From the NCBI GenBank assembly GCA_022984795.1, contig JALIHJ010000020.1, positions 124,001 through 188,000 of the forward strand: 64,000 nt of DNA, given 5' to 3'. The notes under the pieces were generated by a model. That model searched no databases and had not been told where the DNA came from. It saw only the letters and a list, made by a program, of their open reading frames with translations. The first letter of the stretch is position 1. Each line of letters opens with the position of its first letter. Shown here one piece after another: positions 56,850 to 64,000 of the stretch. The stretch is from Fabrea salina (lineage: Eukaryota > Ciliophora > Heterotrichea > Heterotrichida > Fabreidae). The translations under genes were made by a program, and so were the position numbers.

Positions 56850-58646
56850 ATGACTCACCCTAAGTGCTCAGCAAAGGTATCAGTCCTTATAGACAAATTC
56901 AAGAACATCGAACTTTTCAAACAAGGATTGTACCAACTCAGACTTAGTGTTGCTTCAGCACTAGACTACGCAGAACCACAACAAGTCTGGACTTTAAACT
57001 CTAAACTGACTCTTCAGAGTTCCTCAAACTTAATTCCTTCCCAAATCATTTCTTACTCTTACTTTTCAAAAGCTTTTCTTGTAAGATTCCAGTCTGAAGT
57101 CATCAAACTTGACGAAGTATGTATCTTCAGCATTGAGTTGCCTATTCGGGACTCCTCTGACTTAACCTTACAAGCTGAGTTGCTTTACTCGAACTTTGAC
57201 GACTCTAAACCTTCCAACCAGAACTTAAGACTTTTAAGTGCAAGTATTTGCCCTCAGGTAATCAGCACTAAATTCATAAGAATTCCAAACCCCCACATTC
57301 CAGTTTTCCAGTATGTTCCTTTGAGTTTTGACCCAGACTACATGTGCTGCTTCGACTCCTTAGTCGAAGTTTACTTTGAAGGGTACCAAATGCCACTTGA
57401 AGAAATAAAAACTGGTTTGTTTGGGTCTAAAACTTTTGCTGGGGCCCAAGAAATCAATGCTTCTTTTCTTTACTTGTCTGAGCCACTAAAACTCTCCCTT
57501 AAAAGCTTAGAGTGCCAGTTGCTGTTAGTTCATAGACTTTTAGGCCACAAAAAAGACGAGGAAAAGGACTCTGACACTTTAGACTTTTATGAAGCTATTA
57601 AAACTCACAACACCTACCAGGTTGCTTCAAGCATAACAGAGAAGTTAAGTTTTTTTTCCAGGAAAATTGAGCGTTTGTTTATGAGTTTAGTGGAGCTTAT
57701 GCAGCCAAACACTAACCAAGTTATTTCGTACCTAAGTTCTTCTTACTTTTCAAGTTTACAAACACACTTCACTCAGCAGATTACTTGTGAAGAGGTTCAG
57801 AAAAGTTTAAGAATTGAACCTTGGTACTTCAAGTCTGCCAAGAAGCCTGTGTTCAAAGTAGAAAACTTCCAAAGGAACTGCAAAATATCCGGGTTCAAGG
57901 ACATAAGCATAGTTGTTTTAGTTCATGGTTTCAAGGGTTCTTCCTACGACATGCACCTTATAAAGGGCTACATCAGTCAGATATACCCCCAAACTAAACT
58001 TTTAGTGTCTAAGTCCAACGAAAAGTCTTCAGATGCTTCAATACTCCAACAAGGTGAAAACTTAGCAGCTGAAGTTAAAAGCTTCCTTTCAGGTTTAGAA
58101 CTAACTAGAGTCAAGCTGAGTTTTATCTGCCACAGCATGGGTGGGCTTGTAGCAAGGGCAGCTTTGCCTAAACTTGAGAACTATAAAAGTTGCTTGTTAG
58201 GGTTTGTGTCTTTGTCCTGCCCTCACTTAGGTTTAGAAACCTCTTCTTCAGTGCTTTTAGAAGTAGGCAAGTTGCTTTATGGACTAGCTAGGTCTTCTTT
58301 GGCCTTTTCCCAACTAAGTATGACAGACAGCCACGACTTAAGAAACACTCTTTTGTACGACATGAGTTCTTTTGAGGGTTTAAACTGGTTCCAGCAAGTT
58401 GTTTTGTTCAGCAACAAACAAGACGCCTACGTAAGCACTAACTCAGCCCGAATAGAAGCTGGGAACTCAGTGTATAAAGAAATGTGCAGGAACTTACTGT
58501 TCAGAGTTAAACAGGTAACTAGAGTAGACGTAGACTTAGGCAGTTCTTTAAAGCCTATTTGCTTGGACAACCCACACATTGACTTCATTGACAACATTTA
58601 CTTAGTCCAGATGATGCTTTACAGCTTTACAGGGTTGCTTAATTAA
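56850..58646 (+). CDS. FAM135-type serine hydrolase, second paralogue
   Basis: 598 aa from ATG 56850. An ATG at 56787 would overlap the previous gene by 59 nt; I prefer 56850 because VSVLIDKFKNIELFKQGLYQ begins at the same distance as in the paralogue at 35842. The hydrolase part has VVLVHGFKGSSYDMHLIKG, ICHSMGGLVARAALP with Ser429, and SLSCPHLGLETSSS. It is about 140 residues shorter than the other copy, mainly in the linker between the two domains. The enzyme is probably active on lipids. Similarity to 35842 is clear but distant, so the copies are old. Confidence 0.85.
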   Translation: MTHPKCSAKVSVLIDKFKNIELFKQGLYQLRLSVASALDYAEPQQVWTLNSKLTLQSSSNLIPSQIISYSYFSKAFLVRFQSEVIKLDEVCIFSIELPIRDSSDLTLQAELLYSNFDDSKPSNQNLRLLSASICPQVISTKFIRIPNPHIPVFQYVPLSFDPDYMCCFDSLVEVYFEGYQMPLEEIKTGLFGSKTFAGAQEINASFLYLSEPLKLSLKSLECQLLLVHRLLGHKKDEEKDSDTLDFYEAIKTHNTYQVASSITEKLSFFSRKIERLFMSLVELMQPNTNQVISYLSSSYFSSLQTHFTQQITCEEVQKSLRIEPWYFKSAKKPVFKVENFQRNCKISGFKDISIVVLVHGFKGSSYDMHLIKGYISQIYPQTKLLVSKSNEKSSDASILQQGENLAAEVKSFLSGLELTRVKLSFICHSMGGLVARAALPKLENYKSCLLGFVSLSCPHLGLETSSSVLLEVGKLLYGLARSSLAFSQLSMTDSHDLRNTLLYDMSSFEGLNWFQQVVLFSNKQDAYVSTNSARIEAGNSVYKEMCRNLLFRVKQVTRVDVDLGSSLKPICLDNPHIDFIDNIYLVQMMLYSFTGLLN

Positions 58647-58671
58647 CCATAAGAGCTTTCTAGAAATAAAT

Positions 58672-60288
58672 ATGAGTAACCCAACAGCACAAGCTTTCAA
58701 GGAAAAAGGGAACAAAGCTTTTCAAGAAAAGAACTACCAAGAAGCCATAGAGCACTTCACAAAAGCTATTGAAGCCGATCCTAACGACCATGTGTTCTAC
58801 TCAAATAGGTCTGCGTGCTATGCTTCGCTTCAAAACTACGAAAGTGCTTTACAGGACGCCCACAAGTGTGTGGAACTCAAGCCTGACTGGGTGAGGGGCT
58901 ACACTCGCAAAGGGCTTGCTGAGTACTACCTCGGAAAGTACTCTGAAGCTGCTGAGACTTACAAAAAAGGTCTGGAACTTGACCCTGAAAATGCCCAGCT
59001 GAAAGAAGGTCTTGAAAAAGCTCAGAGTCACCTTCAGAACCCTTTTGCACAGATGTTCGCAGGCGAAAACCTTACAAAACTCATGACGAATCCCAAAACA
59101 AGTGGGTTTTTCCAACAACAAGACTTTGTCAACATGCTGAATATGGTCCAACAAAACCCACAAATGGCACAAATGGTAATGCAAGACCAAAGGTTCATGA
59201 CTTGCATGGGAGTTATTTTAGGATTTGATATGGAAGCTCCACCTGAGGAACAAAAACAACCCCCAAAAGAAGAAACTCCAAAAGAAACACCCAAAAAAGA
59301 AGCACCCAAACAAGAACTCTCTGAAGCCGAAAAACTAAAAAACCAAGGAAACGAGTGCTACAAAAAAAAGAAATACGATGAAGCCATCCAGTACTACGAC
59401 AAAGCTTTAGAACTCGAACCCAACGACATTTTATACATAAACAACAAAGCTGCAGTTTACTTAGCCAAAAAGGACTTTGACAAATGCATTGAGTTATGTA
59501 ACGAAGCCTTGAGTAAGGGAAGAGAAGTCATGGCTGACTTCAGTAAGATCGCAAAAGCCTACTCACGAAAAGGACTGGCTCTGGCTGAAAAAGGACTTCT
59601 AGAAGAAGCCATCCAAGCAACTAAGGACTCCCTTATGGAGTACTCCGACGACAGAGTTAAGTTCCAACTCAAAAACTTAGAAAAACTCAAAAGGAAAAAG
59701 GACGAAGAAGCCTATGTCAACCCTGAAATCGCTGAACAGCACAATGTTTCCGCCAACGAGTTCTTTAAGTCAGGCAAATTCAAAGATGCTATTAACGAGT
59801 ACACAGAAGCAATCAAAAGGAACCCTAAGAACCCCAAGTACTACTCTAACAGAGCTGCTGCTTACATTAAAGTCATGGAACCTGCCCATGCCTGCGAAGA
59901 CTCTGCTAAAGCCATTGAACTCGACCCTAACTTCATAAGAGCTTATGGACGCAAAGGAAACGCTCACATGATTATGAAGGAGTACCACAAAGCTATGGAC
60001 TCCTTCAGCGAAGGTCTCAAGTTAGACCCTGAAAACCCCGAGTGCAAAGACGGCTACGCAAGGGTGATGAATGCTATTTCAAGCAGTGGAGACCAACCAG
60101 ACGAAGAAAGACTCAAGCAAGCCATGGCTGACCCCGAAATCCAAAACATCTTAAGAGACCCCCAAATCCAACAAGTCCTAAAAGACTTGCAAGAAAACCC
60201 TCAACAATCACAAGGCTACTTCACCGACCCCAAGATCCGCAACGCCCTGAATAAGCTTATGGCCGCTGGAGTCGTTAAAATGGGCTAA
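58672..60288 (+). CDS. STI1: STI1/HOP Hsp70-Hsp90 organising co-chaperone
   Basis: 538 aa with the complete layout: TPR1 (1-115; AFKEKGNKAFQEKNYQEAIE), DP1 (about 125-190; NPFAQMFAGENLTKLM...PQMAQMVMQDQRF), a Lys/Pro/Glu linker, TPR2A (about 220-340; LKNQGNECYKKKKYDEAIQY), TPR2B (about 355-470; NEFFKSGKFKDAINEYTEAI) and DP2 at the end (ADPEIQNILRDPQIQQVLKD). The carboxylate clamp residues of the TPRs (K-x4-N...N) are present. It hands clients from Hsp70 to Hsp90 in the cytosol. Confidence 0.97.
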   Translation: MSNPTAQAFKEKGNKAFQEKNYQEAIEHFTKAIEADPNDHVFYSNRSACYASLQNYESALQDAHKCVELKPDWVRGYTRKGLAEYYLGKYSEAAETYKKGLELDPENAQLKEGLEKAQSHLQNPFAQMFAGENLTKLMTNPKTSGFFQQQDFVNMLNMVQQNPQMAQMVMQDQRFMTCMGVILGFDMEAPPEEQKQPPKEETPKETPKKEAPKQELSEAEKLKNQGNECYKKKKYDEAIQYYDKALELEPNDILYINNKAAVYLAKKDFDKCIELCNEALSKGREVMADFSKIAKAYSRKGLALAEKGLLEEAIQATKDSLMEYSDDRVKFQLKNLEKLKRKKDEEAYVNPEIAEQHNVSANEFFKSGKFKDAINEYTEAIKRNPKNPKYYSNRAAAYIKVMEPAHACEDSAKAIELDPNFIRAYGRKGNAHMIMKEYHKAMDSFSEGLKLDPENPECKDGYARVMNAISSSGDQPDEERLKQAMADPEIQNILRDPQIQQVLKDLQENPQQSQGYFTDPKIRNALNKLMAAGVVKMG

Positions 60289-60293
60289 TTAAG

Positions 60294-61871
60294 TTAGTGA
60301 TTAAGGGTTTTTCTAGGAGAATTCTCGGAGCTATGCAGCGTAACTGAGCTTCTTATGGTTAAAAGATCGTTGAACTCTTCAGTGTGCTTAGATCTAATGG
60401 CAAACTTCCTTTTTTTGGAAGCAACTTTTTTTTCAATGAGTTCAAGTGCTCGGTCTCTCAAAGACAAATGTTGGGGTTTTGTGGATTTGTGGATTTCTTG
60501 TTCGCTTTTTACTGCGTAACTTCTGGGACAGTTTGAAGACTTGTGGCCGTCTTCCATGCAAATTTTGCATTTCTTCAGAAAAGAGCTTTCTGAGTCTTCG
60601 TCTTCAGAAGGCATATGAGTCGAAGTAATGCACCCCCCTGACTCTTTGCCTTTTTTGCCACAGCAAAAGTAAATTCCTGACTCTTCGCTATAGTTCCCAG
60701 CATGGGTTTTGCAAGACCACTGGAAGTTTTTGGTTTCAATAAACCACATCCCGCACTTTATGCACTGTCTGCTTTCTGAGGATTTTCTTTTGAGGTTGTT
60801 TAAAGTAACTTTTAGAGTTTTGGTGTATTTTTTTTGAGTTTGTAGGTTTTTAGTGAGTTCGGTGTTTTTTTCTTGTAGTTCTTCTTTTTCGATGCTGTAC
60901 TTGTTTAGTCTTTCTTGTAAGTTGGTTATTTTTTTAGTGAGTTTGTTGTAGAGTTTATCGCTTTGGAGTTGGGCGCTGGTTTTTTGCTCAAGGAGTTGTA
61001 CTGAGTCTTGGTAAAACTGGTTTCTTTCTTGTGAAATCCGAATGGTGTTTTCTAAGAGTTCAAGGTGGTCGTTTGAGAGTGCTGAAACAGCTTGGGAAAC
61101 TAGTCGGACTTCTTTTTTAAGTTTGTTTTGGGAACTGAAGTCTCCTAGAATGCTTTCCATAGCTTTGGTGAGTCCTTTGAGTCTTTCTCCTATTATTTGG
61201 CTGTGCATGCTTAGCAAGGAGTTTCCGTGTTCCAGCTCAGCTACTTTAATGTCTAGTTTATGATTTCTTGACCTTTCTTCGCCAAGTTGTGCTTCTAGTT
61301 CTCTTATTTTGGTTGTGAGTTCTTTTTCTGTTTGGGGGGTTTCGGAGTGCTTGAGTTGTTGTTTTAGGTTTTGGTTTTCTTTGAGTAAGTTTTGGTACTC
61401 AAAGTTGTTAATTTGGAAGGTGTTTCTAGAATCTAAATAGTTGTTATAGTAGTTGTTAACTTCTTTAACAGCGCTTTGGTACTTTTGCTGGGCTTCTTTG
61501 AGTTCTCCGGTTTTAGCTGATAGGAGTTTTTTGAGCTTTTCAACTTCCATTGCAAGTTGTTCACTTAACTTAATTTCACCTAGCACAGTGCCTTCGACAG
61601 GTTCTAGGGTTTTAAAAGTTTTCTTTCCTCTGTTTGTTAGATTTTTTTGGAACATAGGTAACAGGTACTCTTTGGCTACTTTAGCCGCTGTTTCAGGCAA
61701 GATAGAAAGAGTTCTTTGTTTGAGTTTTAGTTTGTTAGGTGATGGATTATCCCTGAAAGTCACCGAACTGCAACGGTTTGTTGAAGGAGTTTTGTTGATG
61801 TAGCCTAAGTCTTTAGGCAGCTTCTTAAGTGACTTAGAGTGTATTGGCTTCAGACTACCGCGTTCTGACAT
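60294..61871 (-). CDS. Long coiled-coil protein with CHORD-like module and zinc knuckle
   Basis: 525 aa. Residues about 95-365 are coiled coil (LAMEVEKLKKLLSAKTGELK; YSIEKEELQEKNTELTKNLQ). Then follows C-x2-C-x3-F-I-x3-N-F-x2-S-C-x2-H-x-G (RQCIKCGMWFIETKNFQWSC), the same spacing as in the protein at 32176-32850, then FCCGKKGKESGGC. A CCHC-like knuckle CKICMEDGHKSSNC and a basic tail end the protein. Function unknown. Its ATG is 8 nt from the stop of the ARID-JmjC gene, same strand, with CTATAA at the start. Confidence 0.6.
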   Translation of the reverse strand: MSERGSLKPIHSKSLKKLPKDLGYINKTPSTNRCSSVTFRDNPSPNKLKLKQRTLSILPETAAKVAKEYLLPMFQKNLTNRGKKTFKTLEPVEGTVLGEIKLSEQLAMEVEKLKKLLSAKTGELKEAQQKYQSAVKEVNNYYNNYLDSRNTFQINNFEYQNLLKENQNLKQQLKHSETPQTEKELTTKIRELEAQLGEERSRNHKLDIKVAELEHGNSLLSMHSQIIGERLKGLTKAMESILGDFSSQNKLKKEVRLVSQAVSALSNDHLELLENTIRISQERNQFYQDSVQLLEQKTSAQLQSDKLYNKLTKKITNLQERLNKYSIEKEELQEKNTELTKNLQTQKKYTKTLKVTLNNLKRKSSESRQCIKCGMWFIETKNFQWSCKTHAGNYSEESGIYFCCGKKGKESGGCITSTHMPSEDEDSESSFLKKCKICMEDGHKSSNCPRSYAVKSEQEIHKSTKPQHLSLRDRALELIEKKVASKKRKFAIRSKHTEEFNDLLTIRSSVTLHSSENSPRKTLNH

Positions 61872-61879
61872 TTATAGAT

Positions 61880-63424
61880 TTAAGATTTACTTAGTTTCTT
61901 TTTGGGAATTAAAGACATATTTTTAGGTGCTTCTTGTTTTTGTTGGGTTAATTCAAGTTTGCGTTTCTTGCTAATTAAACTACTAAGTGCAGAGGTGGAT
62001 TTCTTGTCAACTAAAGCTTCGAAACAAGACTTTTCTCTATTTAAGCTAATTTGGGTGATAGAAGGTGGCCTTTTCTTAGGAATTGAAGGCCTTAGTTGCC
62101 TGTAGAGTTTTTTAACAGTTTGTGGAGTGAGTGTAATGGTTTTATCTAGGCAGTTAATTTGCATAATAGGTTTCTTTATAAGTTCTCTTTGGAATTCAGC
62201 TGAGGCAGGATCCTGGTAATTCTCAATTCTTTTTAGCAAAACCAAGTAAGCTTTTTCACTGAACTTTTCATAGTAACTAAATCTACAGTTGTGGAGGCAC
62301 CTACTACACATTGTAGAGTTGCACTTGCACACAACGTACCTCCACAGTATGTGTTTTTTGCATACTTGGCACCTTTCTTTGCACTGGGTTTCTAACTCAA
62401 AAATGTCGTCATCAATGTTACCGAAGTTTTCTAAGTTAGCTAAAACAAAGTCCTTTGCAGTGTCTATTATGATATCGTTTAGGGAGCTCATTTGAGTGTT
62501 GAGCAAGTTCAAGCAAAGGTTGGGCAAGTCAATAGAGCTTTTTTCAAAGACTGAGTAAAGTTTTGTAACTGTCTCAAAAGATTTAGAGTCCAGTAAGTGC
62601 CAAGTTACGAAAGCAGCTTTTCCTTTGCTGTAGACCCAGTAAACTTTGTCTGCCTTGGCTAAAAACAAGTCCCCAGGTCTTTGCACACACATATAAACTT
62701 CTTCTTGCAAGTTCAAAAGCGTGTCTTCAGTTGGCATCTCCTTGAAAATGTTCAGTCCGCTTTGTTTTAGTTGTTTAGCTTTTAAGTAGTCTATGCCTAC
62801 CCAAAATATTGGACTGTAGGTGTTTATGCAAACCATTTGAGTTCCTATGCCCCCTTTGATGCAAACTGGCTTATCTTCGATAACGTTCATGTGTGGAGCA
62901 TGGGATATGTACTTCAAAAGCGAGGCATAAGGGTTCAAGGCTTTGGGGAGCTTGTCAATTACAGGTTTCATTGACTCAAAATCCAAACTAGAACTAGTTT
63001 GTGTGTTTAAATTGGACAGGTCAATTTCAAAGACACTCCTCACATAGTCAAAGTACAACGAAAACCCATGACTGAACCCCTCTTCCCAATGCGACTCATC
63101 CAAACTAAACTGCAACTTTCCAGGGTACTTCAAGTTAGCTCCCCTAAACAAGCAGGGGCTCTGGACTGTTGTGTAGTCACTTTCTAGCACAAACAGGTAG
63201 TTCTCATACTTTTTTCTGAGGACTTCAGGTTTAAACCCAAACTTTTTGGAAATAAAGTCCCACTGGTTCCAAAGCAAAGCTTGCTTCCAGCCGCCTCTGT
63301 TAGCAATTTCAGTGTACAAATCAAAGTAAGCTTGGTCTTGTTTGACAGTTTGGAGTTTTTCAAGTGCTTTTGAGTCGTGCTGCACTAGTTTAGTTCTTAG
63401 TTGCTTTAAGAAGTTTTCTTCCAT
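61880..63424 (-). CDS. ARID-JmjC-like chromatin protein, probably catalytically dead
   Basis: 514 aa. An ARID-like helical domain lies at about 30-85 (FDLYTEIANRGGWKQALLWN, then WDFISKKFGF...LRKKYENYL). A JmjC-type cupin follows: GIGTQMVCINTYSPIFWVGI and QRPGDLFLAKADKVYWVYSK, which line up with KDM6/UTX segments GHQENNNFCSVN and QRPGDLVWINAGTVHWV. The Fe ligands H-x-E and H are here T195-Q-M197 and Y262, so demethylase activity is unlikely. A Cys-rich zinc segment (CQVCKKHILWRYVVCKCN, CSRCLHNC) and a basic tail complete it. It may read or scaffold chromatin. Confidence 0.65.
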   Translation of the reverse strand: MEENFLKQLRTKLVQHDSKALEKLQTVKQDQAYFDLYTEIANRGGWKQALLWNQWDFISKKFGFKPEVLRKKYENYLFVLESDYTTVQSPCLFRGANLKYPGKLQFSLDESHWEEGFSHGFSLYFDYVRSVFEIDLSNLNTQTSSSLDFESMKPVIDKLPKALNPYASLLKYISHAPHMNVIEDKPVCIKGGIGTQMVCINTYSPIFWVGIDYLKAKQLKQSGLNIFKEMPTEDTLLNLQEEVYMCVQRPGDLFLAKADKVYWVYSKGKAAFVTWHLLDSKSFETVTKLYSVFEKSSIDLPNLCLNLLNTQMSSLNDIIIDTAKDFVLANLENFGNIDDDIFELETQCKERCQVCKKHILWRYVVCKCNSTMCSRCLHNCRFSYYEKFSEKAYLVLLKRIENYQDPASAEFQRELIKKPIMQINCLDKTITLTPQTVKKLYRQLRPSIPKKRPPSITQISLNREKSCFEALVDKKSTSALSSLISKKRKLELTQQKQEAPKNMSLIPKKKLSKS

Positions 63425-63467
63425 AATTCCAGTTAGAAATAATAGTAAATTAAACTTTCTGATAAAT

Positions 63468-63800
63468 ATGCCAAAAGTAGTTTATGAAGAAGTAGGTAGA
63501 CACTCAGGAGTTGACAAGTGTGTAAATAAACTGTTTCAAAAACTAAACTCCTCAACCCATATGGAACTTGACTGTTTTTCAAAAGACATAGCTGAAGCTA
63601 AGTTTAAGATCAGAAATTACTTCCACTTTGTGTTGGGAGGCACTGAACCCTACACAGGACCTTCTTTTAGAGTTTTGTGTCAAGCATTGAGATTGCCAAG
63701 CAACAACCACTTAAAAGTCCTTTTAGAAGAAGTTATGGCTGAGATGGAGTGGCCCTTGTCTACGATTGATAAGGTCTTTGATAACTTGCCTATAGAATGA
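63468..63800 (+). CDS. Small protein of unknown function
   Basis: 110 aa from ATG 63468 (preceded by CTGATAAAT) to TGA. Mixed helical composition (VVYEEVGRHSGVDKCVNKLF; FRVLCQALRLPSNNHLKVLL), no TM helix. Not recognised. Confidence 0.55.
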   Translation: MPKVVYEEVGRHSGVDKCVNKLFQKLNSSTHMELDCFSKDIAEAKFKIRNYFHFVLGGTEPYTGPSFRVLCQALRLPSNNHLKVLLEEVMAEMEWPLSTIDKVFDNLPIE

Positions 63801-63837
63801 TGTAAATAAAAACCATTAACTAACGCATATATATTAA

Positions 63838-64000
63838 ATGGAGAGTTCTTCATTAGAAGATGATTTGCTAGGCAAAAAGCCTTTGTTGAGGAGGGTAGTT
63901 AAAGCTTGCAAGTTGTCAGGAATCTTTTCATTTAGCATGATAGCAGCCCAAGTCCAAGGGCTCATCACTATCTGGTTCATAGGAAACTACATTGGGTCTT
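63838..64000 (+). CDS. MATE-like transporter, N-terminal part; 3' end outside window
   Basis: Open from ATG 63838 to the window edge, 54 codons. A short acidic-dileucine start (MESSSLEDDLLGKKPLLRR) leads into a TM helix with SMIAAQVQGLITIWFIGNYI, like the first helices of MATE multidrug/toxic compound extruders (QxxxLxxxxFxGxxG). Only the first helix and a half is visible, so the family is a guess. CATATATATTAA precedes the ATG. Confidence 0.5.
   Translation, partial: MESSSLEDDLLGKKPLLRRVVKACKLSGIFSFSMIAAQVQGLITIWFIGNYIGS

Noticed and set aside
1-64000. tRNA, 5S rRNA, spliceosomal RNA, CRISPR array, transposon, viral element or telomeric repeat
   Set aside because: No B-box-like GGTTCGA in a spacer with a matching A box, no repeat-spacer pattern, no transposase, reverse transcriptase or capsid gene, and no run of CCCTAA-type repeats was seen by eye.

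Overview
The window reads as macronuclear DNA of a heterotrich ciliate, most likely Stentor or a close relative. This is inference from four things visible here. (1) Ten of the eleven introns I can place are 15 nt long, begin GTA, end in pyrimidine-AG and nearly all carry TA at positions 9-10. (2) TAA, TAG and TGA all act as stops (for example TGA ends the genes at 10216 and 63800) and Trp is TGG, which argues against Blepharisma (TGA read as Trp) and the reassigned codes of other ciliates. (3) Genes are packed almost end to end. (4) The gene set is ciliate-like: a cellular RNA-dependent RNA polymerase, Ca2+-dependent kinases, axoneme proteins and large Cys-rich membrane receptors.

Layout. 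1-3.6 kb: tail of NOP53, converging on an RdRP gene. 3.6-8.8 kb: a 517-bp non-coding stretch, then a REJ/GAIN-type multi-TM receptor. 8.9-20 kb: an STPGR-repeat protein, a hydroxyacid dehydrogenase, an SLC35F6-like transporter, a mitochondrial LEA-like protein, CFAP206, an RBR ubiquitin ligase, an A20/AN1 protein, a thioredoxin-fold protein and a GT4 glycosyltransferase. 20-29 kb: CDPK, multi-KH protein, SK-like K+ channel, three head-to-tail genes (two coiled-coil, one acidic), F-box protein, TMEM230-like protein, eIF6. 29-36 kb: a COPI-associated-type protein (3 exons), a HAD-ITPK fusion, a RING protein, a coiled-coil/zinc protein, an MFS transporter, RNase H2A and VTA1. 36-49 kb: FAM135 lipase-like protein, GPC1-type acyltransferase, SPX-MFS transporter, Sec24, an EF-PH-kinase (CDPK7-like), a C2 protein, PARP and a PX/F-box/LRR/FYVE protein. 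49-64 kb: a 730-bp non-coding stretch, a second very large receptor, a second FAM135, STI1/HOP, a coiled-coil/zinc paralogue, an ARID-JmjC-like protein, a small unknown and the start of a MATE-like transporter.

No tRNA, rRNA, CRISPR, transposon or viral element was recognised. The genes do not form one pathway. Themes are Ca2+ signalling (two kinases, SK channel, C2 protein), phosphate/inositol phosphate and lipid handling (SPX-MFS, HAD-ITPK, FAM135 x2, GPC1, PX/FYVE), membrane traffic (Sec24, VTA1, COPI-associated) and RNA biology (RdRP, KH, eIF6, NOP53). The most interesting structural facts are the extreme compaction (stop codons shared by opposing genes, 2-nt gaps in tandem, a 12-bp divergent start region), one 29-nt intron among 15-nt ones, several domain combinations that look unusual, and three genes whose conserved reading frame breaks once each.
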